DNA of 64,000 nucleotides from JAOUEA01 sp963821925. GTDB taxonomy: Bacteria; Actinomycetota; UBA4738; HRBIN12. A model generated the notes under the pieces. The model ran no database searches and was not told the DNA's origin. It saw only the letters and a list, made by a program, of their open reading frames with translations. This document shows positions 51,326 through 59,199 of this stretch, piece after piece; within the stretch, counting starts at the first letter, position 1; every line of letters starts with the position of its first letter. The stretch is taken from contig CAWGFO010000009.1 of NCBI GenBank assembly GCA_963821925.1, forward strand, positions 496,001 to 560,000, given 5' to 3'. A program made the translations under genes and the position numbers.

Positions 51326-52369
51326 ATGACCAGCACCTCACGCACTCGGTTGGCTCGACCTCTCGTCCTCGCGACGACCGTGGCGCTCCTCGCGGGCTGT
51401 CAACGGACCAGCGAAGCCGCGACGGAGGTGCCGACTGACGTTTCGTCAGCTCCGTCCGGGCCTGCCACGACGTCGCCACCGTCAGTCCCGATCGGCCCGC
51501 TCACATTCATGCGCCAGGACTCCGATGGGCAATGGCAGACGTGGGTGGCATGCGGAGACCTGGCTGAGGCGACCCAGGTCACCGATGTCTCGGCGCGGGA
51601 CAGCGGCTACCCCGTCTGGTCCCCGGACGGGTCGAGGATCGCATTCGACAGCAACCGTCATGATCCGAACCCCGACGATGACACCGCGATCAACGACGTG
51701 TTCACGATGGAGCCAGACGGAGGCGGACTGATCCGTCTCACCCATGGGACCGGTACCAGTACCGATCCCGCGTACTCACCCGACGGCTCGCTGATCGCGT
51801 TCGCCTCGGATCGTGGTCACTACCCGAAGAAGCAGGGGATCTACGTCATGAACGCCGCAGACGGCAGCCAATGGCGCCGCGTGACGTCGCTGCCGCCTGC
51901 AGCGTCGCTGGACTACGCACCGCGCTTCTCTCCGGATGGCACGCACCTGGTGTTCACCCGTGAGGTCGACGAGGCGTCATCGGATGCGGCGCTCTACGTG
52001 GTCAAACTCGATGGGTCGGGCCTTCGGAAGATCACATCCGGTGACCTCTACCCAGGCGACGCCGACTGGTCGCCAGACGGAACGCGGATCGTCTTCGAGG
52101 CTACCGATCCGCAATCCCCGTTCGGGGGTGTGTGGATCGTGCGGCCCGACGGGTCGAACCTTCGCAGCGTGACGGCGACGGCGTCCGGCGGATTCGCTGA
52201 CCCCGTCTGGTCCCCGGACGGTTCCTTGATCCTGGTCTTGCACGGCGTCAATCCCGACGACTTCCATGAGGGCCTCGCAACGATCCGCCCCGACGGCACC
52301 CAACTGCGATACGTGGGCGACGGCCGCGGCGCCGAACATCAAGCAGACTGGAGTGAGAGCGAGTGTTGA
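51326..52369 (+). CDS. TolB/PD40 beta-propeller lipoprotein
   Basis: A 347-aa exported lipoprotein, ATG 51326 behind GGAAGGAGA: signal RLARPLVLATTVALLAGC with Cys25, then a Ser/Thr/Pro linker and six PD40 blades, each with a W/Y/F-SPDG turn (YPVWSPDGSRIAFDS, DPAYSPDGSLIAFASD, APRFSPDGTHLVFTR, DADWSPDGTRIVFEA, DPVWSPDGSLILVLH). The propeller would bind a protein or glycan at the cell surface. Unlike its two upstream neighbours it is intact. It may have arisen from, or work with, the adjacent membrane propeller protein. Confidence 0.85.
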   Translation: MTSTSRTRLARPLVLATTVALLAGCQRTSEAATEVPTDVSSAPSGPATTSPPSVPIGPLTFMRQDSDGQWQTWVACGDLAEATQVTDVSARDSGYPVWSPDGSRIAFDSNRHDPNPDDDTAINDVFTMEPDGGGLIRLTHGTGTSTDPAYSPDGSLIAFASDRGHYPKKQGIYVMNAADGSQWRRVTSLPPAASLDYAPRFSPDGTHLVFTREVDEASSDAALYVVKLDGSGLRKITSGDLYPGDADWSPDGTRIVFEATDPQSPFGGVWIVRPDGSNLRSVTATASGGFADPVWSPDGSLILVLHGVNPDDFHEGLATIRPDGTQLRYVGDGRGAEHQADWSESEC

Positions 52370-52629
52370 CTCCCTGAACTGGACCGACTCGATCGGATCG
52401 CGATCTCGCACGGGTGAGCGCCGATGCGGAGCTCCTGAGCCGTGATCGATGACTACGCCACCGGTTTGCTGTAGACGTCCTTCGGATCATCCAGCTTCTT
52501 CTCACGCCCAACAGGCGACTCCGTTCCAACTCTCGAACTAGCCGGAATGTCGTGCGGGGACGCTGCGGAGGCGGCCTGCGTGCCCCGGCGCAGGCGGCCG
52601 CCGTCACCTGCATTCACGACCCTCACTAG

Positions 52630-53409
52630 CTAGACGAGCTTGCGCGCCTTCCACGCCTCTGCACTGGGCCATCGCCTCGCCCACTCCACTGGGATGTATG
52701 GCTGAGCCTGTGGGTCGGCGCCTTCGCTGGGTGCCTGGATCTCGATGAGGTCCTCGATCTCGAAGCCGCTCGAGCGTAGAAGTCGGACCATGTCGCCGTG
52801 TCCGATCCGAAACTCGATGTCGTCGACGGCCCCGCTCGGTCCACGCCACTCGAACCGGTGCATGCCGAAATAGTCTCGATGGAGCCGCGAGTCCGCTGGC
52901 GCCTCGTCGTCGTCTGTCGGATAGCAGCACATCACTAAGGGGGAGCCGGTCTCGAACACGAGACGACCGCCCCCCCGCAGAATCCTTGAGGCCTCCGGGA
53001 TCCACCGATACGGGTCGCACCAGATCGCGGCGCCGTACTGGGAAATCGCGAAGTCGAAGCTCTCGTCGGCGAACGGCGCACGCTCCGCGTCGGCATGCAC
53101 GAGCGGAAAGCGGAGACCGAACTCTTCTTGGAGCATACGGGCAGTCGCGAGCTGGTTCGACGAGTTGTCGAGGCCGACTGCCCGCGCGCCCCGACGCAGC
53201 AGCCAGGCCGAGACGTAGGCGGTCCCGCAGCCGAGCTCGATAGCGTCGAGCCCCGCCAAGTCAGGCAGCAAGCGAAGTTCGGACTCGGGATTGCCCCTGC
53301 CCCAAACCGGCTCCTCCCTCGCCCAGGCCTCTCGTCCTCGCTGGATCCAGTTTGGCGCGTCCTCGTCCCAGGTGGCTCTGTTCACGAGGGCGTGGTCGTC
53401 GGTCTCCAT
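52630..53409 (-). CDS. Class I SAM-dependent methyltransferase
   Basis: A 259-aa methyltransferase: motif I LDAIELGCGTAYVSAWLLRR, motif II AVGLDNSSNQLATARMLQEE, post-I HADAERAPFADESFDFAISQ and motif III ILRGGGRLVFETGSP. The N-terminal METDDHALVNRATWDEDAPN is typical of a clade of actinobacterial methyltransferases acting on small molecules. ATG 53409. It converges with the TolB-like lipoprotein across 260 bp containing a weak 7-bp hairpin (52574-52595). Substrate unknown. Confidence 0.88.
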   Translation of the reverse strand: METDDHALVNRATWDEDAPNWIQRGREAWAREEPVWGRGNPESELRLLPDLAGLDAIELGCGTAYVSAWLLRRGARAVGLDNSSNQLATARMLQEEFGLRFPLVHADAERAPFADESFDFAISQYGAAIWCDPYRWIPEASRILRGGGRLVFETGSPLVMCCYPTDDDEAPADSRLHRDYFGMHRFEWRGPSGAVDDIEFRIGHGDMVRLLRSSGFEIEDLIEIQAPSEGADPQAQPYIPVEWARRWPSAEAWKARKLV

Positions 53410-53967
53410 GCTCCGTAGGGTAGTGCGGCTCGGAGGCACTCGTGTCCAGGTCTTTCGCTGCCGGGTACTCGGAGAACCCTACCGGGATGCCTCACGCTCA
53501 GGATCGGCCCGGATGATGTCGTGGAGGAGCTAGCCGCAATCGACGGCACCCCGCCCCGGGGCGCGTCTTCAGTTTCCCCCCTATCACGATTGGACCGGCC
53601 GAGTCCGGGACGCCTCGGGCCCGATCGGGTCCCTGCTAGAGGGGACCTTTGGCCCCCGCTCCTCGTGTTGAGGAGAGAGGCGATCGACCGAGAGGGCACA
53701 AGTCTCCTCGATCCCGCGCCTGCAGGAGGTCCTCGGCGACCCGCGAAGCTGCCCAGGAGCCGGTGCCGTGCTGCTCTCCTCTGCCGGTGCACTGAACCCC
53801 ACGCGCCGCAACGACTCCCGGGCACGCAAGAAGACGACACGGTCAAATCGCCAGGCGGGTTCCGCGACATGGTTGATCTGTCCGGATCGTGTCCGTCCGA
53901 GGGAAGGTCCAAGGGTCACGAGGTGGTTCACACCGGGACCAACGCCTTGCCACCAGCAGGTTCTCCG
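53410..53967. other. Gene-free stretch inside the tRNA-bounded segment, 558 bp
   Basis: No coding region, RNA gene or operator can be supported. All long frames here are Arg/Ser/Pro-rich and look like non-coding GC-rich sequence. An integrase would be expected near this end of an integrative element; none is readable in any frame. Confidence 0.4.
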
Positions 53968-54015
53968 GTGGACCCAAGGGGATTCGAACCCCTGACCTCT
54001 TGGCTGCCAGCCAAG
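53968..54015 (-). repeat. Right copy of 48-bp direct repeat (inside tRNA-Ala)
   Basis: Perfect match to 49213-49260 in the same orientation. It covers tRNA-Ala nucleotides from the anticodon stem to the 3' end plus one base beyond. The identity ends abruptly at the 5' side of the anticodon stem, as expected for a recombinase crossover segment. Confidence 0.9.
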
Positions 54016-54041
54016 CGCTCTACCAGCTGAGCTATGGGCCC
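53969..54041 (-). tRNA. tRNA-Ala (anticodon GGC)
   Basis: Seventy-three nucleotides on the minus strand. The acceptor stem GGGCCCA/UGGGUCC has the G3.U70 alanine identity pair; D arm AGCTCAGCTGGTAGAGC, anticodon stem-loop CTTGG-CTGGCAG-CCAAG, T arm with GTTCGAA, discriminator A73. CCA is not encoded. It lies 22 bp downstream of rsfS on the same strand and is the integration site of the element to its 3' side; the tRNA itself is intact. Confidence 0.96.
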
Positions 54042-54063
54042 GCGAGCGGTGCGGAACCCGATT

Positions 54064-54486
54064 CTACCGGGCGGTCGAGGCCGCGTCCGCGTTGTCGTCG
54101 GGCTCCCAACGGACCCGCGGCGCATCGCTCCACAGCCGCTCGAGGTCGTAGTACGCGCGCTCCTCGGTGCCGAACACGTGCACGACGACGTCGATGTAGT
54201 CGAGCAGCCACCAGCCGGCCTCGGGCTCGCCTTCGCGGCGCATCGGCTTCACGCCCAGCCCCCGCAGAGCGTCCTCGACGGCGTCGATCACCGTGCGGAT
54301 CTGGCGCTGGGTCCCGGCGGTGCAGATCACGAAGTAGTCGGTGATCACGATCGTCTCGTGGACATCGAGGATGACGATCTCGCCGGCCTGTTTATCGGCG
54401 GCGGCCCTCGCGGCCGACACGGCCACGTCGCGGCTCTCGGGCAGCGCGGCGCCGCCCTCGTCGCGCGTGCCTGTCGCTGCCGTCAA
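54064..54486 (-). CDS. rsfS: Ribosomal silencing factor RsfS
   Basis: A 140-aa protein that binds L14 and blocks subunit joining under starvation. Family marks: ADKQAGEIVILDVHETIVIT, DYFVICTAGTQRQIRTVIDA, GWWLLDYIDVVVHVFGTEER and AYYDLERLWSDAP. The start is TTG 54486, overlapping the stop of the LytR_C gene (TTGA). It is the third gene in nadD - LytR_C - rsfS and is followed by tRNA-Ala. Confidence 0.95.
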   Translation of the reverse strand: MTAATGTRDEGGAALPESRDVAVSAARAAADKQAGEIVILDVHETIVITDYFVICTAGTQRQIRTVIDAVEDALRGLGVKPMRREGEPEAGWWLLDYIDVVVHVFGTEERAYYDLERLWSDAPRVRWEPDDNADAASTAR

Positions 54487-55580
54487 GCCGTGAAGTCCTT
54501 CCCTACCACGATCGTGATGTCGCCGATCCCCGATGGTACCTGGGATACCCCCACCTTCCCGACCCCCAACGCCTTCCGGGCCGCCCGCGCGGCCTCGAGG
54601 TTCTCGTCGCCGTTCGCGATCACGTCGGTCGTGGGCAGGTCGAACGTCGCAGCGTTCTGGGACAGCACCACGCGGAACCCGGCCGGGATGATGCGCCGCC
54701 CGACCTCCTCCCCCACGCCGGGCGCGCCGTTCCCGTTCTGCACGATCGCGGGCACCGGCGCCTCGGTGCCGAAGGCCTCGGTGACCGCGTCGTCGAGCGC
54801 GGGCTGGGCCGCCACGGTCACCGTGCCGGCGACAACCTTCGTCGGGAACGCGAGCGTACGCGCCCCCTTCGCCCCGTCGAGGATCTGCTGCACGATCGGC
54901 AGGCCGTTCGACGCGGCGAGGTCACCCGTCTGCAGGGTCGGCGGTGCGGCCAGGAAGCCCTCGAGCACGTGCTCCCAGTAGGTGGGGGCCTCGTCGCTCC
55001 TGACCGTGAGCAGCGCCCGGACCTGCGATCCGGTCAGCGTCGTCGAGCCGGGTCCGAGCACCCCGGCGTCGGTGGTGACCGGCGACGGAAGGTCGACCGT
55101 GAGGCCGCCCTGTCGATCGACGATCTCCCCGAACTGCCGCAGGGTGATCACCGCATACGCCTCGGTCCACGTTCCCACCGTGTTCGAGAGCGCGACCTGG
55201 ATCGCGGCCCCGGGCAGCTGCTGGACCTGCGCGGTCTCGGTCTCGCCCTGGCCCGGCACGATCGTCGTCATCTCCATCGGGATCGGGAGCGCCGATGCCG
55301 GTCGATCGTCGCTCGCCGTCCCGATCACGGCCATGTGCGGCATCGCCGTCCCCGGGATCGACAGCGAGAGGAGCCGCGATGGGCCCGTCGGTCCGGCAGG
55401 TGACGGAGCCTTCGAGGCCGTTGCATCTCCCCCGTCGCCACGCGACAGCAGGAACCAGCCGACGAGCGCCACGAGGACCACGCCCGCCAGGACCTCGAGC
55501 AGCCGGGTGCGCCGGCGGCGGGCGTGCCGGGCGGCGCGGGAAGCCCGCACGGGGCCACCGCCTGAGGGATCCGACGTCAC
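54483..55580 (-). CDS. LytR C-terminal-domain membrane protein
   Basis: A 365-aa protein between nadD and rsfS. A short basic cytoplasmic N-terminus is followed by one membrane helix (LLEVLAGVVLVALVGWFLLS, about 27-46). An LCP-like outer region follows (AYAVITLRQFGEIVDRQGGL; GSQVRALLTVRSDE), with an LytR_C domain at the end (PAIVQNGNGAPGVGEEVGRR ... VVGKDFTA). LCP enzymes attach wall polymers to peptidoglycan; the shortened LCP region makes catalysis uncertain. GTG 55580 overlaps the nadD stop. Confidence 0.85.
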   Translation of the reverse strand: MTSDPSGGGPVRASRAARHARRRRTRLLEVLAGVVLVALVGWFLLSRGDGGDATASKAPSPAGPTGPSRLLSLSIPGTAMPHMAVIGTASDDRPASALPIPMEMTTIVPGQGETETAQVQQLPGAAIQVALSNTVGTWTEAYAVITLRQFGEIVDRQGGLTVDLPSPVTTDAGVLGPGSTTLTGSQVRALLTVRSDEAPTYWEHVLEGFLAAPPTLQTGDLAASNGLPIVQQILDGAKGARTLAFPTKVVAGTVTVAAQPALDDAVTEAFGTEAPVPAIVQNGNGAPGVGEEVGRRIIPAGFRVVLSQNAATFDLPTTDVIANGDENLEAARAARKALGVGKVGVSQVPSGIGDITIVVGKDFTA

Positions 55581-56173
55581 CGGTAGAGCCCCGCCTTCTC
55601 GATGTAGCTCTTGACGCCCTCGGGCACGAGGTACCTGATCGGTCGCGAGGCGGCGACCCGGGCGCGGATGTCGGTGGACGAGATCGCCAGGGCGGGCACG
55701 TTCATCACCGTGATGCCCGGGTGCTGGTACGGGGCGTGCGCGGAGAACCCCGCGATGTCGTAGCCGGGCCGCGTGGCCGCGATGAAGTGCGCGAGCTCGA
55801 ACAGCTCACCCGGATCCTTCCACTGGAAGATCTCGAGCACGGCGTCGGCGCCGGTCACGAAGAACAGATCGGTCTCGGTTCCGAGCTCGGCCTTCAGACC
55901 ACGGAGCGTCTCGACCGTGTAGGTGGGACCGTCGCGATCGACCTCCATCCGCGAGACGCGGAAGAGCGGGTTCGAGGCGGTCGCGATCACGGTCATCAGG
56001 TAGCGGTCCTCGGCCGGCGAGACGACCCCGTGCTCCTTCATCCACGGCCGGCCGGTGGGCACGAAGATCACGCCGTCGAGCCCGAACTGCTGGAGGGCTT
56101 CCTCGGCGGTCACGAGGTGGCCGTAGTGGATGGGGTCGAAGGTGCCACCCATGACCCCGAGGCGGTTTCCCAT
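55577..56173 (-). CDS. nadD: Nicotinate-nucleotide adenylyltransferase
   Basis: A 198-aa enzyme forming deamido-NAD from nicotinate mononucleotide and ATP. The nucleotidyltransferase motif is GVMGGTFDPIHYGHLVTAEE (GG-x-FDP-x-H-x-GH), and the second ATP-binding motif is ISSTDIRARVA near the C-terminus. ATG 56173; its TGA overlaps the LytR_C GTG. Order obgE - (DinB-like) - nadD - LytR_C - rsfS is typical of actinobacteria except for the DinB-like insertion. Confidence 0.96.
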   Translation of the reverse strand: MGNRLGVMGGTFDPIHYGHLVTAEEALQQFGLDGVIFVPTGRPWMKEHGVVSPAEDRYLMTVIATASNPLFRVSRMEVDRDGPTYTVETLRGLKAELGTETDLFFVTGADAVLEIFQWKDPGELFELAHFIAATRPGYDIAGFSAHAPYQHPGITVMNVPALAISSTDIRARVAASRPIRYLVPEGVKSYIEKAGLYR

Positions 56174-56197
56174 CGCGGCTATCCTACGCGGCCCAGG

Positions 56198-56641
56198 TCA
56201 CCGACTCAGCCAAGCCGCGAGATCCTCCACGTGCTTCGCGTAGTGCAACGGACCCGATTCCTCGAACCACTCCCAGGCGTCAGGCGTGACCTCGTCGAGC
56301 GCCCGGAACGCTGCGAGCATGCGCGCACGGCCGTCGCCGAACCCGGCCCTGACCTCGGCGGCCGGCATGTCCCTGGATCGTTCGGACCCCTCGCGGTTCG
56401 TGATCTCGATCGTGGCGGGGGTCTCGCCCACCCCGCCGTCCCACGTGCCGGCCGTGATGCGCTCGAGCACGGCGGCGCAGTCGGCCATCCAGTACCCCAC
56501 GTGGAACATCACGTCCTTCGGCGACCAGCCTTCGGGCGTGACCGTGGGTTCCTCGAAGCGAGGATCGGGGATCGAGGCGAACACCTCCAGGAGGCGAGCC
56601 CAGCCGACGGCTTCCTCGCCGATCAGGCGCTCGACGTCCAT
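56198..56641 (-). CDS. DinB-like/maleylpyruvate-isomerase-type four-helix protein
   Basis: A 147-aa helical protein of the DinB_2/ClbS type: ARLLEVFASIPDPRFEEPTV, SPKDVMFHVGYWMADCAAVL (first metal His) and the C-terminal HYAKHVEDLAAWL (two further His). Three histidines in this spacing form the family's metal site; members include mycothiol- or bacillithiol-dependent enzymes and resistance proteins. ATG 56641, 4 bp after the obgE stop, so co-transcribed with obgE. Specific function unknown. Confidence 0.82.
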   Translation of the reverse strand: MDVERLIGEEAVGWARLLEVFASIPDPRFEEPTVTPEGWSPKDVMFHVGYWMADCAAVLERITAGTWDGGVGETPATIEITNREGSERSRDMPAAEVRAGFGDGRARMLAAFRALDEVTPDAWEWFEESGPLHYAKHVEDLAAWLSR

Positions 56642-56645
56642 CGGC

Positions 56646-57930
56646 TCAGGCTTCCTCGGCAGGCCCGACGCTGGTCGGGAGCTCCGGCGTCGGGTCGGGC
56701 AGGAACTCGAACACCCGGTCCAGGATCTGGACCTCGTCGCCGTGGCGCGCGCCCTCGCTCACGAGCTTGCGTTCGACCCCGTCCTTCACCATGCGCTTCT
56801 GGAGCCGTTCCAGGTCGTGCTCGTCCTCGAGGTCCGCCTCCATGACCCAGCGCTCCACGCTCCGGCCCGCCACCCTCCACCGGTGAGGGCCCTCGCGCGT
56901 CACCGTGAACCGCGGCCGCCCGGGACGGAGCACCACGTACGGCTGGCGTTCGGGCAACGCGGCGTCGGCCTCCCTCGCCAGCAGGCCGAGCCGGGCCAGC
57001 AGGTCGTCGATCCCGTCGCCGGTCATCGCCGAGGTGGCGAGCGCGTCCTGCGGCAATGCGGCCATGGCCACGGCGGGGTCGTCGATCGAGGTCGGCCTTC
57101 GTCCCGACCACGATCGCGGGCCGGACCGCGAGGTCCTCGTCGTAGGCGGCCAGTTCTTCCCGGAGGGTCGCCAGATCGGCGGCCGGATGCTCCGCGGACA
57201 GGTCCACGACGAGCACGAGCGCCCGGCACCGAACGATGTGGCGGAGGAACCGGTGGCCGAGCCCGCGTCCCTCGCTCGCGCCCTCGACGAGCCCGGGGAT
57301 GTCGGCCACGACGAACCGATCGGCGTCGTCGCCCGCGACCCCCAGGTTCGGCGTGAGGGTGGTGAAGGGGTAGTTCGCGATCTTCGGCTTGGCGGCCGTC
57401 AGCCTCGACAACAGGGTCGACTTGCCGGCGTTCGGGAGTCCCACCAGCCCCACGTCGGCGACCGTGCGGAGCTCAACGCTCAGGCGCTTCTCCTCGCCCT
57501 CCTCGCCCGGCTCGGCCGTGCGCGGCACGCGGTTGCGCGCGCTCGCGAACGCGACGTTCCCCCGGCCGCCGCGGCCGCCCTGCGCGACGACCGCCCGCGC
57601 GCCCTCGCCCACGAGGTCGGCGACGAGCCCGTTCTCGTCGTAGACGACCGTGCCGTCGGGCACCGGGATCACGATGTCCTTGCCGTTCGCCCCGTCCCGC
57701 TTGGTCGAGCGGCCCGGACCGCCCGGCTTCGCTCTGAGGTGAGGATGGTCGGCGAGCCCGGAGAGGTCGTGGACGCCGCGGGACACCTCGAACACGACCG
57801 AGCCGCCCTCGCCGCCGTTCCCGCCGTCGGGGCCGCCGTGGGCCTTGTACGGCTCGCTGTGCAGGTGCGCGGACCCGTTGCCGCCCCGGCCTGCCTGTGC
57901 GTACGCGGTGCACTCGTCGACGAACGCCAT
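56646..57930 (-). CDS. obgE: GTPase ObgE, with an apparent +1 frameshift
   Basis: Obg-family ribosome-assembly GTPase. The glycine-rich Obg fold (AGRGGNGSAHLHSEPYKAHG; GGPGRSTKRDGANG) is followed by G1 GLPNAGKST, G3 DIPG in VVADIPGLVEGAS and G4 in GTKADLD. Then the frame is lost: the end of the G domain (ALATSAMTGDGIDDLLARLG) and the Obg C-terminal domain (YVVLRPGRPRFTVTREGPHR ... FEFLPD) continue in the frame reached by skipping one base near 57081-57090. With that base removed the protein is 427 aa and complete. Since Obg is essential in bacteria studied, an assembly error is the likeliest cause. ATG 57930. Confidence 0.9.
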
Positions 57931-57986
57931 CAGGCCTCCCAGCCTATCGGTGGTCGCCCGCGCCGCGACGGGAGAAGATGACCCCC

Positions 57987-58445
57987 ATGCCGGAACCGAC
58001 GACCGTGTGGATGGTGCATCTGCGCCGCGGTGAGGCGGTGGTCGAGGTCGAGGGCGAGATCGACCTGACCGGCGACGCCATGGTCTTCACGGGCAGGGAA
58101 GACGGCGAGCCCGTCTCCTTCTCGTTCTCGAGCGTCCGGCGGGCCAAACGGCTCCGTGGCTCACCGGTGATGCTGCTCGAATGGCAGACCGACGACGAGG
58201 CCCGCAAGACCGCCTTCTACTTCAGCCAGCCGCCCCCGCTCGCCCCGCCGGAGCCCGGACAGACCACCCTGCCCGGCGATCCCTTCACGACCCGGCCGAC
58301 CGGCGCCTTCGGAGCGATCCGCCGCTCCTCGAAGCGGCGACATCAGAAGACGAACATCCAGTACCTGCAGACCGTCGGGATCCGGCAGAAGGACGAGATC
58401 GAGGCGTGGGTCGACGCGATCATGGAGCGTCGGATCGCGCCCTGA
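57987..58445 (+). CDS. PH-like domain protein of unknown function
   Basis: A 152-aa protein: an N-terminal beta-rich half (TVWMVHLRRGEAVVEVEGEI; DAMVFTGREDGEPVSFSFSS), a proline-rich linker, a basic patch (RRSSKRRHQKTN) and a C-terminal helix (IRQKDEIEAWVDAIMERRIA). The pattern resembles a small pleckstrin-homology-like fold closed by a C-terminal helix; this is a structural guess. ATG 57987 is preferred over ATG 57978 because of its spacing from GGGAGAAG. It sits divergently from obgE and converges on rpmA. Confidence 0.7.
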   Translation: MPEPTTVWMVHLRRGEAVVEVEGEIDLTGDAMVFTGREDGEPVSFSFSSVRRAKRLRGSPVMLLEWQTDDEARKTAFYFSQPPPLAPPEPGQTTLPGDPFTTRPTGAFGAIRRSSKRRHQKTNIQYLQTVGIRQKDEIEAWVDAIMERRIAP

Positions 58446-58453
58446 CGGGCGCG
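58436..58453. terminator. Hairpin between convergent PH-like gene and rpmA
   Basis: CGCGCCC (58436-58442), loop TGAC, GGGCGCG (58447-58453): a perfect 7-bp stem spanning the stop of the plus-strand gene and ending 6 bp before the rpmA stop. A GATC flanks each side. Candidate bidirectional terminator without T-tract. Confidence 0.5.
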
Positions 58454-58458
58454 TCGGA

Positions 58459-58713
58459 TCACTCGGCGGGAACGATCGAGGCGAACGTGCGTCCGCGCGA
58501 CTGGTGGAACGCCACCGAGCCCTCACGCAGCGCGAACAGCGTGTCGTCGCCGCCCTTGCCCACGCCCTCCCCGGGGTGGATGCGGGTGCCGCGCTGGCGC
58601 ACGATGACCGAGCCGGCCGAGACCGACTCGCCGCCGTAGGCCTTCACGCCGAGGCGCTTCGCATTGGAATCGCGGCCGTTCCGCGACGAGCCGCCGCCCT
58701 TCTTGTGTGCCAT
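58459..58713 (-). CDS. rpmA: 50S ribosomal protein L27
   Basis: An 84-aa protein at the peptidyl-transferase centre. It begins MAHKKGGGSSRNGRDSNAKR and continues RLGVKAYGGESVSAGSVIVR, the L27 signature, with no N-terminal extension needing cleavage. ATG 58713, 19 bp after the rplU stop, in the standard rplU-rpmA-obgE order, here with the PH-like gene inserted before obgE on the other strand. Confidence 0.98.
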   Translation of the reverse strand: MAHKKGGGSSRNGRDSNAKRLGVKAYGGESVSAGSVIVRQRGTRIHPGEGVGKGGDDTLFALREGSVAFHQSRGRTFASIVPAE

Positions 58714-58732
58714 AAGACCTCCAGGGTAGCAG

Positions 58733-59185
58733 CTACTCCGCGGCCGCAGCTTCGTCGGCGGCGGCCTCGGCGGGCGTCTCGGCGGTCTCGGGCTCGGCCG
58801 GCGCCTCGGTCGCCTCGGCGCCCTTCTCGACCGACTTCGCGGGCTTCTTCGCCGCCTTCTTCTCGCTCTTCTGCGCGCCGCCGAGGGAGACGTCCTCGAT
58901 CTCGAGGAGGGTCAGCAGCTGACGGTGGCCGCCGCGCTTCGCGTACCCGGTCTTGGGCCGGTACTTGAAGATCTTGATCTTGTCGCCCTTCTTCTCGCCG
59001 AGGGGCTTCGCCGTGACCGTGGCCTTGGCGGCCTCGCTCCCCACGTGCGTGGTGCCGTCGTCCTCGACGACCAGGATCGGCGCGAAGGTGAGGGTCTCGC
59101 CCTCGTGGACGAGCTTCTCGACCTCGATGACGTCGCCGGCCTTCACCTTCTGCTGCTTGCCGCCCGTCTTGATCACCGCGTACAT
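58733..59185 (-). CDS. rplU: 50S ribosomal protein L21 with long acidic/alanine-rich tail
   Basis: A 150-aa protein. Residues 1-103 are ordinary L21 (MYAVIKTGGKQQKVKAGDVI; KIFKYRPKTGYAKRGGHRQL; TLLEIEDV). The last 45 or so residues are a low-complexity tail, first Lys-rich (QKSEKKAAKKPAKSVEKG) then Glu/Ala/Pro-rich, ending in AAADEAAAAE. GGAAGGA lies ahead of ATG 59185. The tail is not needed for the L21 fold; similar tails occur in some actinobacterial ribosomal proteins. Confidence 0.97.
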   Translation of the reverse strand: MYAVIKTGGKQQKVKAGDVIEVEKLVHEGETLTFAPILVVEDDGTTHVGSEAAKATVTAKPLGEKKGDKIKIFKYRPKTGYAKRGGHRQLLTLLEIEDVSLGGAQKSEKKAAKKPAKSVEKGAEATEAPAEPETAETPAEAAADEAAAAE

Positions 59186-59199
59186 GGTTGGTCCTTCCG

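Larger units (their letters stand above)
49213..54015. mobile_element. Probable integrative-element remnant in tRNA-Ala(GGC)
   Basis: A 4.8-kb segment bounded by perfect 48-bp direct repeats; the right copy lies inside the intact tRNA-Ala gene and the left is its duplicated 3' end. This geometry, with the element on the 3' side of the tRNA, is that of tyrosine-recombinase integration. Contents: a broken ECF sigma gene, a multiply broken membrane propeller gene, a TolB-like lipoprotein, a methyltransferase and about 560 bp without genes. No recombinase, relaxase or phage gene is visible, so it is a decayed or internally deleted island. Confidence 0.75.

Noticed and set aside
53889..54344. Plus-strand frames containing GIRTPDLLAASQ at both tRNA-derived repeats (also near 49200)
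   Set aside because: This peptide is the well-known spurious translation of the antisense of a tRNA 3' half. It is not a protein, though it helped to reveal the repeat.
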